From NCBI GenBank assembly GCA_001412335.1, contig LKUF01000435.1, positions 1 to 9,897 of the forward strand: DNA of 9,897 bases. The letters run 5' to 3'. Shown here piece by piece: positions 1 to 6,131 of this stretch. The translations under genes and the position numbers were made by a program. Numbering within the stretch: the stretch's first letter is position 1; each line of letters starts with the position of its first letter. Source of the stretch: Methanolinea sp. SDB. GTDB taxonomy: Archaea > Halobacteriota > Methanomicrobia > Methanomicrobiales > Methanospirillaceae. The notes beneath the pieces are model-generated. The model made no database searches. It worked only from the letters and a program-made list of their open reading frames with translations, and was not told the origin of the DNA.

Positions 1-348
1 TGCCCATTCGACGGTGATGGGTCAAATTCCGGCGATGTCACCCCATTCGACGGGGACGGATCCTCCTCCGGTGAACCATGCCCCTTTGTCAGGGCGATAC
101 CACAGACTGGTTCTTACCAGGCCGGCAACGCAGATGCCCCTGATACCGCTCTCATCCCCACAGATCCCGATAAAGATGGGCTATACGAAGACCTCAATGG
201 CAACGGGAGATGTGATTTCGCAGATGTGGTGCTGTATTTCAATCAAATGGACTGGATAGCTGATAATGAACCCGTCAGTGCATTCGATTACAATAAGAAC
301 GGCCGGATCGATTTCTCTGACCTCATACTGCTCTTTAACATGGTCTGA
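1..348 (+). CDS. C-terminal part of a secreted/surface protein with dockerin-like repeats (5' end outside window)
   Basis: Frame 1 is open from the first base to a TGA at 346-348, giving 115 residues with no start; the gene begins outside the window. Residues 1-29 are a Gly/Asp/Ser linker holding two copies of PFDGDGS. Residues 55-115 contain two 12-residue calcium-loop patterns of the form DxNxNGxxDxxD: D64 to D75 (DLNGNGRCDFAD) and D96 to D107 (DYNKNGRIDFSD), each followed by a hydrophobic helix (VVLYFNQM and LILLFNMV). This duplicated loop-helix layout resembles dockerin type I modules and the C-terminal modules seen on large PKD-repeat or other surface proteins of methanogenic archaea (family knowledge). 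The likely role is calcium-dependent folding or attachment of an extracellular protein; the main domain is not visible. The gene converges on cmk and is unrelated to the ribosomal operon. Three cysteines (C1, C27, C71) are present. The frame and the repeat pattern are clear; the exact function is unknown. Confidence 0.85.
   Translation, partial: CPFDGDGSNSGDVTPFDGDGSSSGEPCPFVRAIPQTGSYQAGNADAPDTALIPTDPDKDGLYEDLNGNGRCDFADVVLYFNQMDWIADNEPVSAFDYNKNGRIDFSDLILLFNMV
4..81 (+). repeat. Two tandem 39-base coding repeats in the linker of the surface protein
   Basis: Bases 4-42 and 43-81 each encode a 13-residue unit starting PFDGDGS and continuing with a Ser/Gly stretch. The first seven residues are identical in both copies, yet the DNA differs at third codon positions (ggt/ggg, gat/gac, ggg/gga, tca/tcc). 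The duplication is therefore not recent, or selection keeps the protein sequence. Further copies may lie upstream, outside the window. Confidence 0.65.
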
Positions 349-373
349 ACGGATAGACCAGAAGATCAATCCC

Positions 374-392
374 TTTTTCCCGGGGTTCCCGG
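374..392 (+). terminator. Probable terminator of the plus-strand surface-protein gene
   Basis: A run of five T (374-378) lies 26 bases after the surface-protein stop codon. It is followed at once by a short GC hairpin, CCGGG-GTT-CCCGG (380-392). Archaeal RNA polymerase stops at T-rich tracts in the non-template strand, so the T run is the likely signal. The hairpin follows the T run rather than preceding it, so this is not a bacterial-type intrinsic terminator. Confidence 0.4.
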
Positions 393-400
393 ACTGACCT

Positions 401-414
401 AGAACAAAAAGAAT
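401..414 (-). terminator. Probable terminator of the ribosomal-protein operon
   Basis: Read on the minus strand, this stretch is ATTCTTTTTGTTCT, a T-rich tract 56-70 bases downstream of the cmk stop codon. It is the strongest T-tract on that strand between cmk and the convergent gene, and no further minus-strand gene follows within the window. It fits an archaeal oligo-T termination site. The rest of the 349-470 spacer shows no gene. Confidence 0.45.
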
Positions 415-470
415 TCCCGGAATCTGGCTGATAGAGATGAGTTTCGGGTGTTTCAATGAATATTGTTGCT

Positions 471-1010
471 TTACGGTGACCGCGCCTCAATGACGGAGAT
501 TGAGGTCTCGACGATCGCGGCAAGTTCCTCTACATCGAAACGTTCCGAATTGAGGATAAGGTCATATGGCAACAGGTCATCGATATCGATATCATAATAC
601 GTCCGGTAACGCTCAGCTTCGCACTCCTCGCGCTCGCGGGTAAGATTCAGTGCAGTCTCGTGATCAGAGACACGATCACGTTCAAAGATCCTCTCCACCC
701 TGCATTCCAGGGATGCCATGAGCCAGACTTTCAGGTCGGCTTCCCTGACAAACCAGCCGGAGAGCCTCCCCTCGACGATCATATCTTCATGGGACAGGGC
801 AATCTCTCGCTGCCTTTCATCGATAAGCCGGTCAAAAGAAGGGTCCTTCCGTGCCAGCTCTCCAAAATCGGCAAGATCCATGCCTTTCTCGCTGGCCATC
901 TGGCGGAATACCTCTCCTGCAGAGATGATCTGGTAATCTCTCCGGGAAGCTATTGTCCTGGCGAGTGAGGTGGTCCCGCTTCCCGGCAGACCACTCACCG
1001 TGATTCTCAT
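471..1010 (-). CDS. cmk: Cytidylate kinase (archaeal type)
   Basis: This 179-residue protein phosphorylates CMP/dCMP to the diphosphate with ATP in the cytoplasm. The phosphate-binding loop is at residues 7-15 (GLPGSGTTS), followed by the archaeal-Cmk motif ISAGEVFRQMA (29-39), EGRLSGW (80-86), and a C-terminal segment with TREREECEAERYRTYYDID (124-142) for the lid and NMP-binding region. The P-loop has Thr where most kinases have Lys, which I recall as usual for this archaeal family. The start is ATG at 1010, overlapping the TAA of the upstream gene by one base (TAATG), with GGGGGA at 1016-1021 as Shine-Dalgarno five bases before it. An in-frame upstream start at 1067 would add 19 residues with no family counterpart and lies inside the preceding gene. 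It is the last gene of the operon. Confidence 0.93.
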   Translation of the reverse strand: MRITVSGLPGSGTTSLARTIASRRDYQIISAGEVFRQMASEKGMDLADFGELARKDPSFDRLIDERQREIALSHEDMIVEGRLSGWFVREADLKVWLMASLECRVERIFERDRVSDHETALNLTREREECEAERYRTYYDIDIDDLLPYDLILNSERFDVEELAAIVETSISVIEARSP

Positions 1011-1603
1011 TATATTCCCCCGATATTGAGGGACTTTCGGACTACCTGGCTGATGGTCAGAGAGCACATCATGTACCAGAGTATCCAGGCCGGTATGGGA
1101 CCAAGCACGAAATCGGTCAGAGTGTGCAGACCAAAGAAGGGCATAATGATCTCCCCTTCCGCGCTGTTTAACCGAAATATCAGCCAGAAGAAGATTGGGA
1201 CCGTTATGATCAGGATGTATGCCATGGGCTTGAACTGGTTCTGGGACATCTCCATCTGTTCCTTCATCATCCTGTCCTTCTTTGCATTCAGTTTCTTGAG
1301 ACGTTTCTCATCTCCGGAGAGCTGGGCTTCCCGATATTCTTTCTGGAAGATTTTCATCCTGGCCTGGACTTCCTGCATGTGCTCATAGTCAATGGTATAT
1401 TTCTGGATAATGGAGGAATACAATGCGGTGGCCGTTGAAAGGATAACAATCAGGACATAGAACGGGACCATATTCGCAAGCGGGCCCAATAGTGTGTCGA
1501 GAAAACTCCCCACGCCGTCCCTGATCGCCGGGACGCTGTAGGAGAAGATGAGCAGCATAGCCACGATAAGGGGAATGAATCCTCCATATTTCTTCATATC
1601 CAT
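1010..1603 (-). CDS. DUF106 / EMC3-TMCO1-like membrane protein (YidC/Oxa1 superfamily insertase)
   Basis: This 197-residue membrane protein has hydrophobic segments at about residues 9-27, 45-66, 124-145 and 165-188. A strongly charged, Lys/Glu/Met-rich predicted coiled coil (about 72-121, e.g. KRLKKLNAKKDRMMKEQMEM) lies between the second and third. Hydrophobic segments flanking a cytosolic coiled coil are the hallmark of archaeal DUF106 proteins, which belong with eukaryotic EMC3 and TMCO1 and bacterial YidC as membrane-protein insertases (family knowledge). Its position after secY and ribosomal protein genes supports a role in co-translational membrane insertion at the cytoplasmic membrane. 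The Shine-Dalgarno AGGTGA (1610-1615) contains the adk stop codon and sits six bases before the ATG. A second ATG two codons in (1597) is less well spaced. Confidence 0.9.
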   Translation of the reverse strand: MDMKKYGGFIPLIVAMLLIFSYSVPAIRDGVGSFLDTLLGPLANMVPFYVLIVILSTATALYSSIIQKYTIDYEHMQEVQARMKIFQKEYREAQLSGDEKRLKKLNAKKDRMMKEQMEMSQNQFKPMAYILIITVPIFFWLIFRLNSAEGEIIMPFFGLHTLTDFVLGPIPAWILWYMMCSLTISQVVRKSLNIGGI

Positions 1604-1609
1604 ACCATT

Positions 1610-2182
1610 TCACCTGAGCGTCTGCGCCAAATCCTCTGCTGCCTTGTCAAGGAGAAAATCTGCATTCACGACGATCTTGATGGTTGCGCCCGTTATCATG
1701 GCATACGATGCCGCAATGGACCGGTTGAACTGCTGGTGCTGCCCAATCCCTGCGGATCCCTCCATGTCCCTTGACCTGGTCTCGTCGGTCAGCCTGCGGA
1801 GAAGGATCTGGTCTTCGTCGGTCTCCACCAAAACGATCGTATCGGGCATAAGTTCCCGCAGCACCCACTCGGGCAGTCCGGCGAGATATCCCCGGGGAGT
1901 CTTCACTGACGCATGGGTGTCGATAAGGATATTTCCCTTTTCCATCGCCATCGCTTTGGCGGCAGCCCTCTGGAGCTCCTTCTGCACATCGCGATCCAGC
2001 CTTCTCATCTCGTCGCGGTCTTTCACGATTCCGTCCTTCCTGGCGACTTCGAACATATACGTGCCGAAGTTGAGGGATTTGTAGGTAATACCCTCATCTT
2101 CCAGGATTTTTAAGGCCCCGTTGACCACCGTGGTCTTGCCAACCCCGGGAACGCCGGTTATGATTACTCTCCTGTCTGTCAT
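1610..2182 (-). CDS. adkA: Adenylate kinase, archaeal AdkA type
   Basis: This 190-residue cytoplasmic enzyme interconverts ATP+AMP and 2 ADP. The Walker A loop is GVPGVGKT at residues 10-17. The NMP-binding part covers roughly 36-75 and includes LNFGTYMFEVA and RDEMRRLDRDVQ. The ILIDTHASVKTPRGYLAGLP block (85-104) and the short lid around RRLTDETRSRD (129-139) match archaeal AdkA, not bacterial Adk, which has a longer lid. AdkA is usually about 190 residues and trimeric. A GTG at 2188 could add two residues and overlap the secY stop. I prefer the ATG at 2182 because AAGGAG (2188-2193) then lies five bases upstream. Linkage to secY is widely conserved in archaea and bacteria. Confidence 0.94.
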   Translation of the reverse strand: MTDRRVIITGVPGVGKTTVVNGALKILEDEGITYKSLNFGTYMFEVARKDGIVKDRDEMRRLDRDVQKELQRAAAKAMAMEKGNILIDTHASVKTPRGYLAGLPEWVLRELMPDTIVLVETDEDQILLRRLTDETRSRDMEGSAGIGQHQQFNRSIAASYAMITGATIKIVVNADFLLDKAAEDLAQTLR

Positions 2183-2193
2183 ACTCACTCCTT
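2183..2193 (-). promoter_or_regulatory. Shine-Dalgarno that sets the adkA start and contains the secY stop
   Basis: The minus strand reads AAGGAGTGAGT directly before the ATG at 2182. AAGGAG encodes the last two residues of SecY (Lys-Glu) and the following TGA is the secY stop. The five-base spacing suits ATG 2182; the alternative GTG at 2188 would overlap the Shine-Dalgarno itself. Confidence 0.65.
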
Positions 2194-3618
2194 CCCAAAG
2201 AATGTCCGCATGAACGGGTACATCTCCATGATCTGCTGGCTTGCAATCTCCTCGTACAGACGATACGTGATACTCACCGTCAGTAAAAGACCCGTCCCGC
2301 TCACTGCTCCGATAACACCAAACAGGTTGGCACCGACAGAGAGCAGCCCGATAAATACACCGCCAATCACGGTCACCCTGGGGATGTACCGGTCGAGATA
2401 TTTCTCAAGGACCTGCGGATTCCGTCGGTAGCCGGGAATTGACATTCCGCTCAGCTGGATCTGGCGGGCCACATCTTTCGAATCCAGGCCTGCTGTCTTG
2501 ATCCAGAAGAGTGCAAATATTGCACCGCCGACCACCATGATGATGGTATCGATGCCAAGCCTCGTGAGAACCTGCCAGGGCGCATGGCCGAGATCGTAGA
2601 TCCACCACATCCAGTCAGACGGCCCGTTCACCGGGTTCAAGTAAAACATCAGCCCGCTGACCGGCGTCTGGTTCTGGAACGTGCCAAGGATTGTGATCCC
2701 CACGTTGTTTAAGAAGAGTCCGATCATCTGGATATTGGCCTGCAGCACCCTGACAAGGATCATGGGCAGGACACTGGCATAGATCAGCTTCACCGGGAAC
2801 CGTGCCCTGGCCCCGCGCACCTGCGCGTGGGCAAGGGGAATCTCGATCCGGGTGGACTCCACGTACACGATTATGAGGAATATCGCAACCGTTGCGATCA
2901 GTGCGAGCATCTCGATGCCCATGTACTGCAGGAAATTCGCCCCGTCGGCCACTACGGCCACCAGGCGCGGGAAGAAACCGACCGGATACTGATCATTCAA
3001 CGGGGACCAGTTGATGAACCCATTGATGAGTGCCTGGGATATTCCGGCTATGATGAAAAGTCCCACTCCGGAGCCGATCCCCCACTTGGTGACCACCTCG
3101 TCCATGAATACGATGAGGACACCTCCGAGACACACCTGGAGGAAGATCAAAAGCGAGACTGCGAAGAGATTTCCTCCAAAGAACGCATCCGCGATGACCG
3201 GATCGGGCAGGAGGAAACCCCCGACAAGGTTCGGCGCAGCTTCGATGATGATCATCACGAAGATGAGCAGCTTCTGCAGTCCCATGTAGATGACCTGACC
3301 ACGGACATCTGCGGTATCGATATGCAGGATATCCGCACCCTTCAGGAGCTGCAGCACGATAGACGCCGTAACAATCGGCCCGATACCGAGCTGGACAAGT
3401 GAGCCGCTCGCTCCGGCGAGGAGAGCCCTCCAATACAGGAAGAGATCCTGTGAATTGGGGTCCAGCCCCCATAGCGGGATATTGGTCAGTACAAAATAGA
3501 GTATCAGGATGCCGGCCGTCCACAAGAGTTTATTCTTGAAATGGACGTGGCCTTCAGGACTCTTGACTGAAGGCATCGCTGCCAGCAGCGGTTCCATTCG
3601 GTCCAACAGGGTTCCCAT
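2185..3618 (-). CDS. secY: Preprotein translocase subunit SecY (Sec61 alpha)
   Basis: This 477-residue protein is the core of the protein-conducting channel in the cytoplasmic membrane. Ten hydrophobic segments are visible at about 31-49, 76-95, 113-135, 150-172, 180-203, 234-255, 276-300, 352-374, 413-433 and 437-455. The GIGSGVGLFI motif at the start of TM5 (180-189) is typical. The basic cytosolic loops between TM6-7 (ESTRIEIPLAHAQVRGARAR, about 254-273) and TM8-9 (IQLSGMSIPGYRRNPQVLEKYL, about 387-408) form the ribosome/SecA-facing surface in this family. The plug region falls at about 55-70. The length is normal for euryarchaea. AGGTGA (3623-3628) lies four bases before the ATG. The 20-base gap after rpl15 is the longest inside the operon. 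Confidence 0.97.
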   Translation of the reverse strand: MGTLLDRMEPLLAAMPSVKSPEGHVHFKNKLLWTAGILILYFVLTNIPLWGLDPNSQDLFLYWRALLAGASGSLVQLGIGPIVTASIVLQLLKGADILHIDTADVRGQVIYMGLQKLLIFVMIIIEAAPNLVGGFLLPDPVIADAFFGGNLFAVSLLIFLQVCLGGVLIVFMDEVVTKWGIGSGVGLFIIAGISQALINGFINWSPLNDQYPVGFFPRLVAVVADGANFLQYMGIEMLALIATVAIFLIIVYVESTRIEIPLAHAQVRGARARFPVKLIYASVLPMILVRVLQANIQMIGLFLNNVGITILGTFQNQTPVSGLMFYLNPVNGPSDWMWWIYDLGHAPWQVLTRLGIDTIIMVVGGAIFALFWIKTAGLDSKDVARQIQLSGMSIPGYRRNPQVLEKYLDRYIPRVTVIGGVFIGLLSVGANLFGVIGAVSGTGLLLTVSITYRLYEEIASQQIMEMYPFMRTFFGKE

Positions 3619-3638
3619 TCTTTCACCTTGAAAAGAGG

Positions 3639-4064
3639 TTAGATAACCAGGACCTGGCCACCCAGCGCCTCAATTTTCACTTTTGCCTGTTCTGAAAAAG
3701 ACCGGGCAGAGATATTCATCTTCTGAGTGACTTTTCCGCTGCCAAGTATCTTATCAATACCGATTTGTTCGGCATTGATGACGATGACATCGCCCTCCCG
3801 GGAGGCCTTGCCTTCCTCGACAAGTGTGTCTGCCATCTGGTCCAGGACACCGACACAGAGCGTCTTTTCTCTCCGTGAAGTCTGGTTCACAAAACCGTGC
3901 TTCCCGTTATGGATCTCTCCATAGAGCAGGTAATGTGAGAAACGGTGGTCGCGGTGACCCGCCCTGCCTCTTCCTCCACGGTTCCCGGCTCCACGGCGGT
4001 TCTTGTGAGTTCCACCACCGCAGGTCCGGGAACCGCGGAACTTGGATCGTTTATTGACTGGCAT
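3639..4064 (-). CDS. rpl15: Large-subunit ribosomal protein L15 (uL15)
   Basis: This 141-residue 50S protein has the characteristic N-terminal Arg/Gly-rich extension that threads into 23S rRNA (SRTCGGGTHKNRRGAGNRGG at about 12-31, then GRAGHRDHR). The compact C-terminal domain ends in KVKIEALGGQVLVI, the usual L15 finish. The length fits archaeal L15. The Shine-Dalgarno GAGGTGA (4071-4077) includes the TGA of rpl30 and stands six bases before the ATG, so the two genes are probably translationally coupled. secY follows, as in both archaeal and bacterial spc operons. Confidence 0.97.
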   Translation of the reverse strand: MPVNKRSKFRGSRTCGGGTHKNRRGAGNRGGRGRAGHRDHRFSHYLLYGEIHNGKHGFVNQTSRREKTLCVGVLDQMADTLVEEGKASREGDVIVINAEQIGIDKILGSGKVTQKMNISARSFSEQAKVKIEALGGQVLVI

Positions 4065-4070
4065 ATCATC

Positions 4071-4532
4071 TCACCTCATCTTGTAGAGGAGAGCATTGAT
4101 CTCCTTCCCATAGTATCCGAGGGCACCACCCTGGGGATAGGTCCTCTTGATGGTCTTGTATCCCTTCCTTGGAGGATGCAGGCGGAGCACCGGTTTCAAT
4201 CCGGGCATATCGGCGAGCCGGATGTCTCCTCCCGCCAGGGCCTGCGAAAACTCAGTGATCCCTCCAAAACTTGAGTTCGCCTTCACATACTCGTCGGTGA
4301 GGGGATGATCTCCAATAACCCTCCCCCTGGTGCGAAGGATAGTCTCTATCGTCTGTGCATCGACCTCGCCGTACGCAACGTAATCCTTCACCTTCCGAAT
4401 CATTCCAAGATATTCGGGTGTGTCGGGCACCAGGACGCAGTGGTTGATATGGTGCAGGCGGAGCATCCGGAGCGTGTCCTTGATATCGCGCCGGGTGTTT
4501 ATTACCCCCCTGACCTGGACAATGGCGTACAT
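4071..4532 (-). CDS. rpl30: Large-subunit ribosomal protein L30 (uL30, archaeal long form)
   Basis: This 153-residue 50S protein begins MYAIVQVRGVINTRRDIKDT, the L30 core fold. It continues with the archaeal/eukaryotic extension containing TIETILRTRGRVIGDHPLTD and a C-terminal HPPRKGYKTIKRTYPQGGAL segment. Bacterial L30 is only about 60 residues, so the length alone marks the archaeal form. The chosen ATG overlaps the rps5 TGA by one base (TGATG). A GTG one codon upstream (4535) is possible but gives poorer spacing from GGGGGAG at 4540-4546. Confidence 0.96.
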   Translation of the reverse strand: MYAIVQVRGVINTRRDIKDTLRMLRLHHINHCVLVPDTPEYLGMIRKVKDYVAYGEVDAQTIETILRTRGRVIGDHPLTDEYVKANSSFGGITEFSQALAGGDIRLADMPGLKPVLRLHPPRKGYKTIKRTYPQGGALGYYGKEINALLYKMR

Positions 4533-5149
4533 CACTCTGCTCCCCCTGTCCTGAACATGTTGGTCGCCTTGAGTGCATTGAAGGTTGCTTTCGCGAAATT
4601 GATCGTCGTCCGGGTCTGTCCGCGCGAGAACGTCCAGGCATCCTTTATTCCTGCGAGTTCCAGCACTTTCTTACTGATATCCCCGGTAACAAGGCCTATC
4701 CCCTGGGGGGCAGGTTTCAACGTCACCCTCACGCTTCCGGCCGATCCTTCAACCTGCATCGGCAGGGAATGGGTGGTACCACACCCGCATTCCCAGCTGC
4801 CGCAGCCTCTTTTCACTTTTATCACATTCGTCTTTGCATTGACGATCGCCTTTCGTATAGCATCGCCGACCTGGGCATCCTTTCCCTGGCCGAATCCGAT
4901 GTATCCGTCCCTGTTTCCAACCACGACCACAGCCCGGAACTTCACGCGGCGCCCCGAGTCGGTCATGCGTTGTACCATCTCTATATCCAGGACCTCATCT
5001 TCGAGATCTGGCAGGAAGGCATCGACGATCTCAGGTTCCTTGATGGGATGTCCGCTCTCCAGGACCTGGTCTATACTGGTGATCTGGCCTGAAGCCACCG
5101 CTTTTCCAAGTCCGGTAAGGGGAACCCATTCTTCTTTCTCGTACGCCAT
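4532..5149 (-). CDS. rps5: Small-subunit ribosomal protein S5 (uS5)
   Basis: This 205-residue 30S protein helps decoding accuracy and mRNA unwinding at the entry channel (family knowledge). It carries an archaeal N-terminal extension (1-50, EEWVPLTGLGKAV). The S5 double-stranded-RNA-binding domain (about 50-115) includes RRVKFRAVVVVGNRDGYIGF and GQGKDAQVGDAIRKA. The archaeal/eukaryotic RGCGSWECGCGTTHSLP segment follows (114-130; Cys116, 121 and 123). The C-terminal domain contains APQGIGLVTGD and ends near NMFRTGGAE. The start is one base after the rpl18 TAA. AAGGAG at 5160-5165, within the last rpl18 codons, lies ten bases upstream. Confidence 0.97.
   Translation of the reverse strand: MAYEKEEWVPLTGLGKAVASGQITSIDQVLESGHPIKEPEIVDAFLPDLEDEVLDIEMVQRMTDSGRRVKFRAVVVVGNRDGYIGFGQGKDAQVGDAIRKAIVNAKTNVIKVKRGCGSWECGCGTTHSLPMQVEGSAGSVRVTLKPAPQGIGLVTGDISKKVLELAGIKDAWTFSRGQTRTTINFAKATFNALKATNMFRTGGAE
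4533..4546 (-). promoter_or_regulatory. Shine-Dalgarno inside rps5 that favours ATG 4532 for rpl30
   Basis: GGGGGAG at 4540-4546 on the minus strand lies within the last codons of rps5, seven bases before ATG 4532 but only four before the alternative GTG 4535. The spacing and the conserved MYAIVQVRG N-terminus favour the ATG. Confidence 0.55.
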
Positions 5150-5150
5150 G

Positions 5151-5678
5151 TTACTCGAGCTCCTTCATGATCGCATCAATCGTCTCTTCAACATTCTGGA
5201 CCAGGTCTCCTGCACGGTCAGGTGCATATTCTGCGATATGGACACCTCTAACCCGATCTTCATCAGGAAGAACGGCCTCGCCGTGCGGGATGTCAAGACC
5301 TGCGGTGACAGCGCCTTTGAGCGCGGCGAATACCCTGGCACCCGGTGTCGCCCGGTTCAGCCCTATATCCAGGATTGCCTGTTGATAGTCGGTATTCAGG
5401 GCCTTGACCGCAAAGAGCAGTCCTGTCAGATACGCCGCAGGTGTGTTCGAGGTGGATCCCCTGTACCCGAAACGCGCAAGTTCTTTGGAATTTGCCGCAA
5501 CGAGCGTCTTGTCTCCCTCGAGTCCTGCAGATACCAGCTGGATGATGATATGCCTGTTGGTCCTCCGGACAACCATCCTCGGACGGTCAGACACGACCAG
5601 TCTGGTCCGCTGGTAATAATCGGTCCTTCCCTCTTTTCTCCGCCTGAAAGGAACAAAATATCGCGCTCCTGAAGCCAT
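5151..5678 (-). CDS. rpl18: Large-subunit ribosomal protein L18 (uL18)
   Basis: This 175-residue protein binds 5S rRNA together with L5 and anchors it in the central protuberance. Visible motifs are the basic N-terminus with RRRKEGRTDYYQRTRLVVS (about 12-30), RMVVRRTNRHIIIQLV (about 34-49), ELARFGYRGSTSNTPAAYLTG (about 66-86) and GLDIPHGEAVLPDEDRVRG (about 127-145), all standard for the archaeal form, which is longer than bacterial L18. The ATG directly abuts the rpl19e TAA (TAAATG). GGGAGG at 5688-5693 is nine bases upstream, inside rpl19e. Confidence 0.97.
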   Translation of the reverse strand: MASGARYFVPFRRRKEGRTDYYQRTRLVVSDRPRMVVRRTNRHIIIQLVSAGLEGDKTLVAANSKELARFGYRGSTSNTPAAYLTGLLFAVKALNTDYQQAILDIGLNRATPGARVFAALKGAVTAGLDIPHGEAVLPDEDRVRGVHIAEYAPDRAGDLVQNVEETIDAIMKELE

Positions 5679-6131
5679 TTATTTCATCCTCCCTGACATT
5701 ATTTCCAGTTGGGCACGCAGGTGCGCGACATTTCTGAACTGTCCGCCTGCCGCCTTCCGGTAAAGCATTCGGTACACATGGCGGTCTATCTCGCCCGAGT
5801 CACGTAACTCGACAAGCGTCTTTCTGATAGCCCGGATCTTCTGGATCCACTGCCTCTTTCGCGGATTCCTGGCTCCTTTCGCACCACGGTGCCTTCCAGG
5901 GCCCTTGCAGTGCCCATACGCCCTCTTCGCAATCTTGACCCGCGCCCGGCCCCTGCTCACGCCTTTGACCTGGTGGGCCCGTATAGCGCCATCGTCGATA
6001 AGCTCCCTGATATCATCCCGGGAGATCGCATTCTGGATGTCCGCGATACGTTCCGGATCAAACCATACCCGGTTCACTCCGCACTTGAGCAGTGATGCCG
6101 AGATCCTCTTCTGGTTTGAGACATCAGTCAT
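5679..6131 (-). CDS. rpl19e: Large-subunit ribosomal protein L19e (eL19)
   Basis: This 150-residue 50S protein occurs only in archaea and eukaryotes. Diagnostic segments are CGVNRVWFDPERIADI (17-32), GAIRAHQVKGVSRGRAR (48-64), the very basic GHCKGPGRHRGAKGARNPRKR (73-93), and WIQKIRAIRKTL with a helical C-terminus. An in-frame ATG at 6140 would give three more residues, but it touches the GAGGAGG Shine-Dalgarno. ATG 6131 has a proper nine-base spacer and matches the usual MTD.. type N-terminus. It overlaps the end of rpl32e by eight bases. Confidence 0.96.
   Translation of the reverse strand: MTDVSNQKRISASLLKCGVNRVWFDPERIADIQNAISRDDIRELIDDGAIRAHQVKGVSRGRARVKIAKRAYGHCKGPGRHRGAKGARNPRKRQWIQKIRAIRKTLVELRDSGEIDRHVYRMLYRKAAGGQFRNVAHLRAQLEIMSGRMK

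Noticed and set aside
14..259. A plus-strand frame with a Met start inside the surface-protein region
   Set aside because: Frame 1 over the same bases encodes the duplicated calcium loops and linker repeat, so this one is out of frame with the real gene.
181..523. Two short minus-strand frames (181-456 and 335-523) downstream of cmk that might be an extra operon gene
   Set aside because: The first lies mostly antisense to the dockerin-like frame, which has a clear repeat pattern. The second overlaps the cmk 3' end. Neither shows a convincing Shine-Dalgarno or motif.
1011..1067. A 19-residue N-terminal extension of Cmk
   Set aside because: It is inside the DUF106 gene. The conserved Cmk N-terminus MRITVSG begins at the ATG with GGGGGA upstream.
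2827..3402. A 191-codon, very Asp/Glu/His-rich frame antisense to secY
   Set aside because: The acidic composition is what antisense reading of hydrophobic SecY codons produces. There is no family resemblance, and secY is certain on the other strand.
3619..3638. Possible internal promoter or attenuator between rpl15 and secY
   Set aside because: Although it is the longest gap in the operon (20 bases), it is filled by a short T-rich stretch and the secY Shine-Dalgarno, and it is too short for a BRE/TATA promoter plus leader.
4305..5672. A 455-codon open frame on the plus strand antisense to L30, S5 and L18
   Set aside because: It lies wholly opposite three unmistakable ribosomal genes, its translation has no recognisable domain, and it is rich in residues expected from reading GC-biased coding DNA backwards. 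It is a shadow frame.
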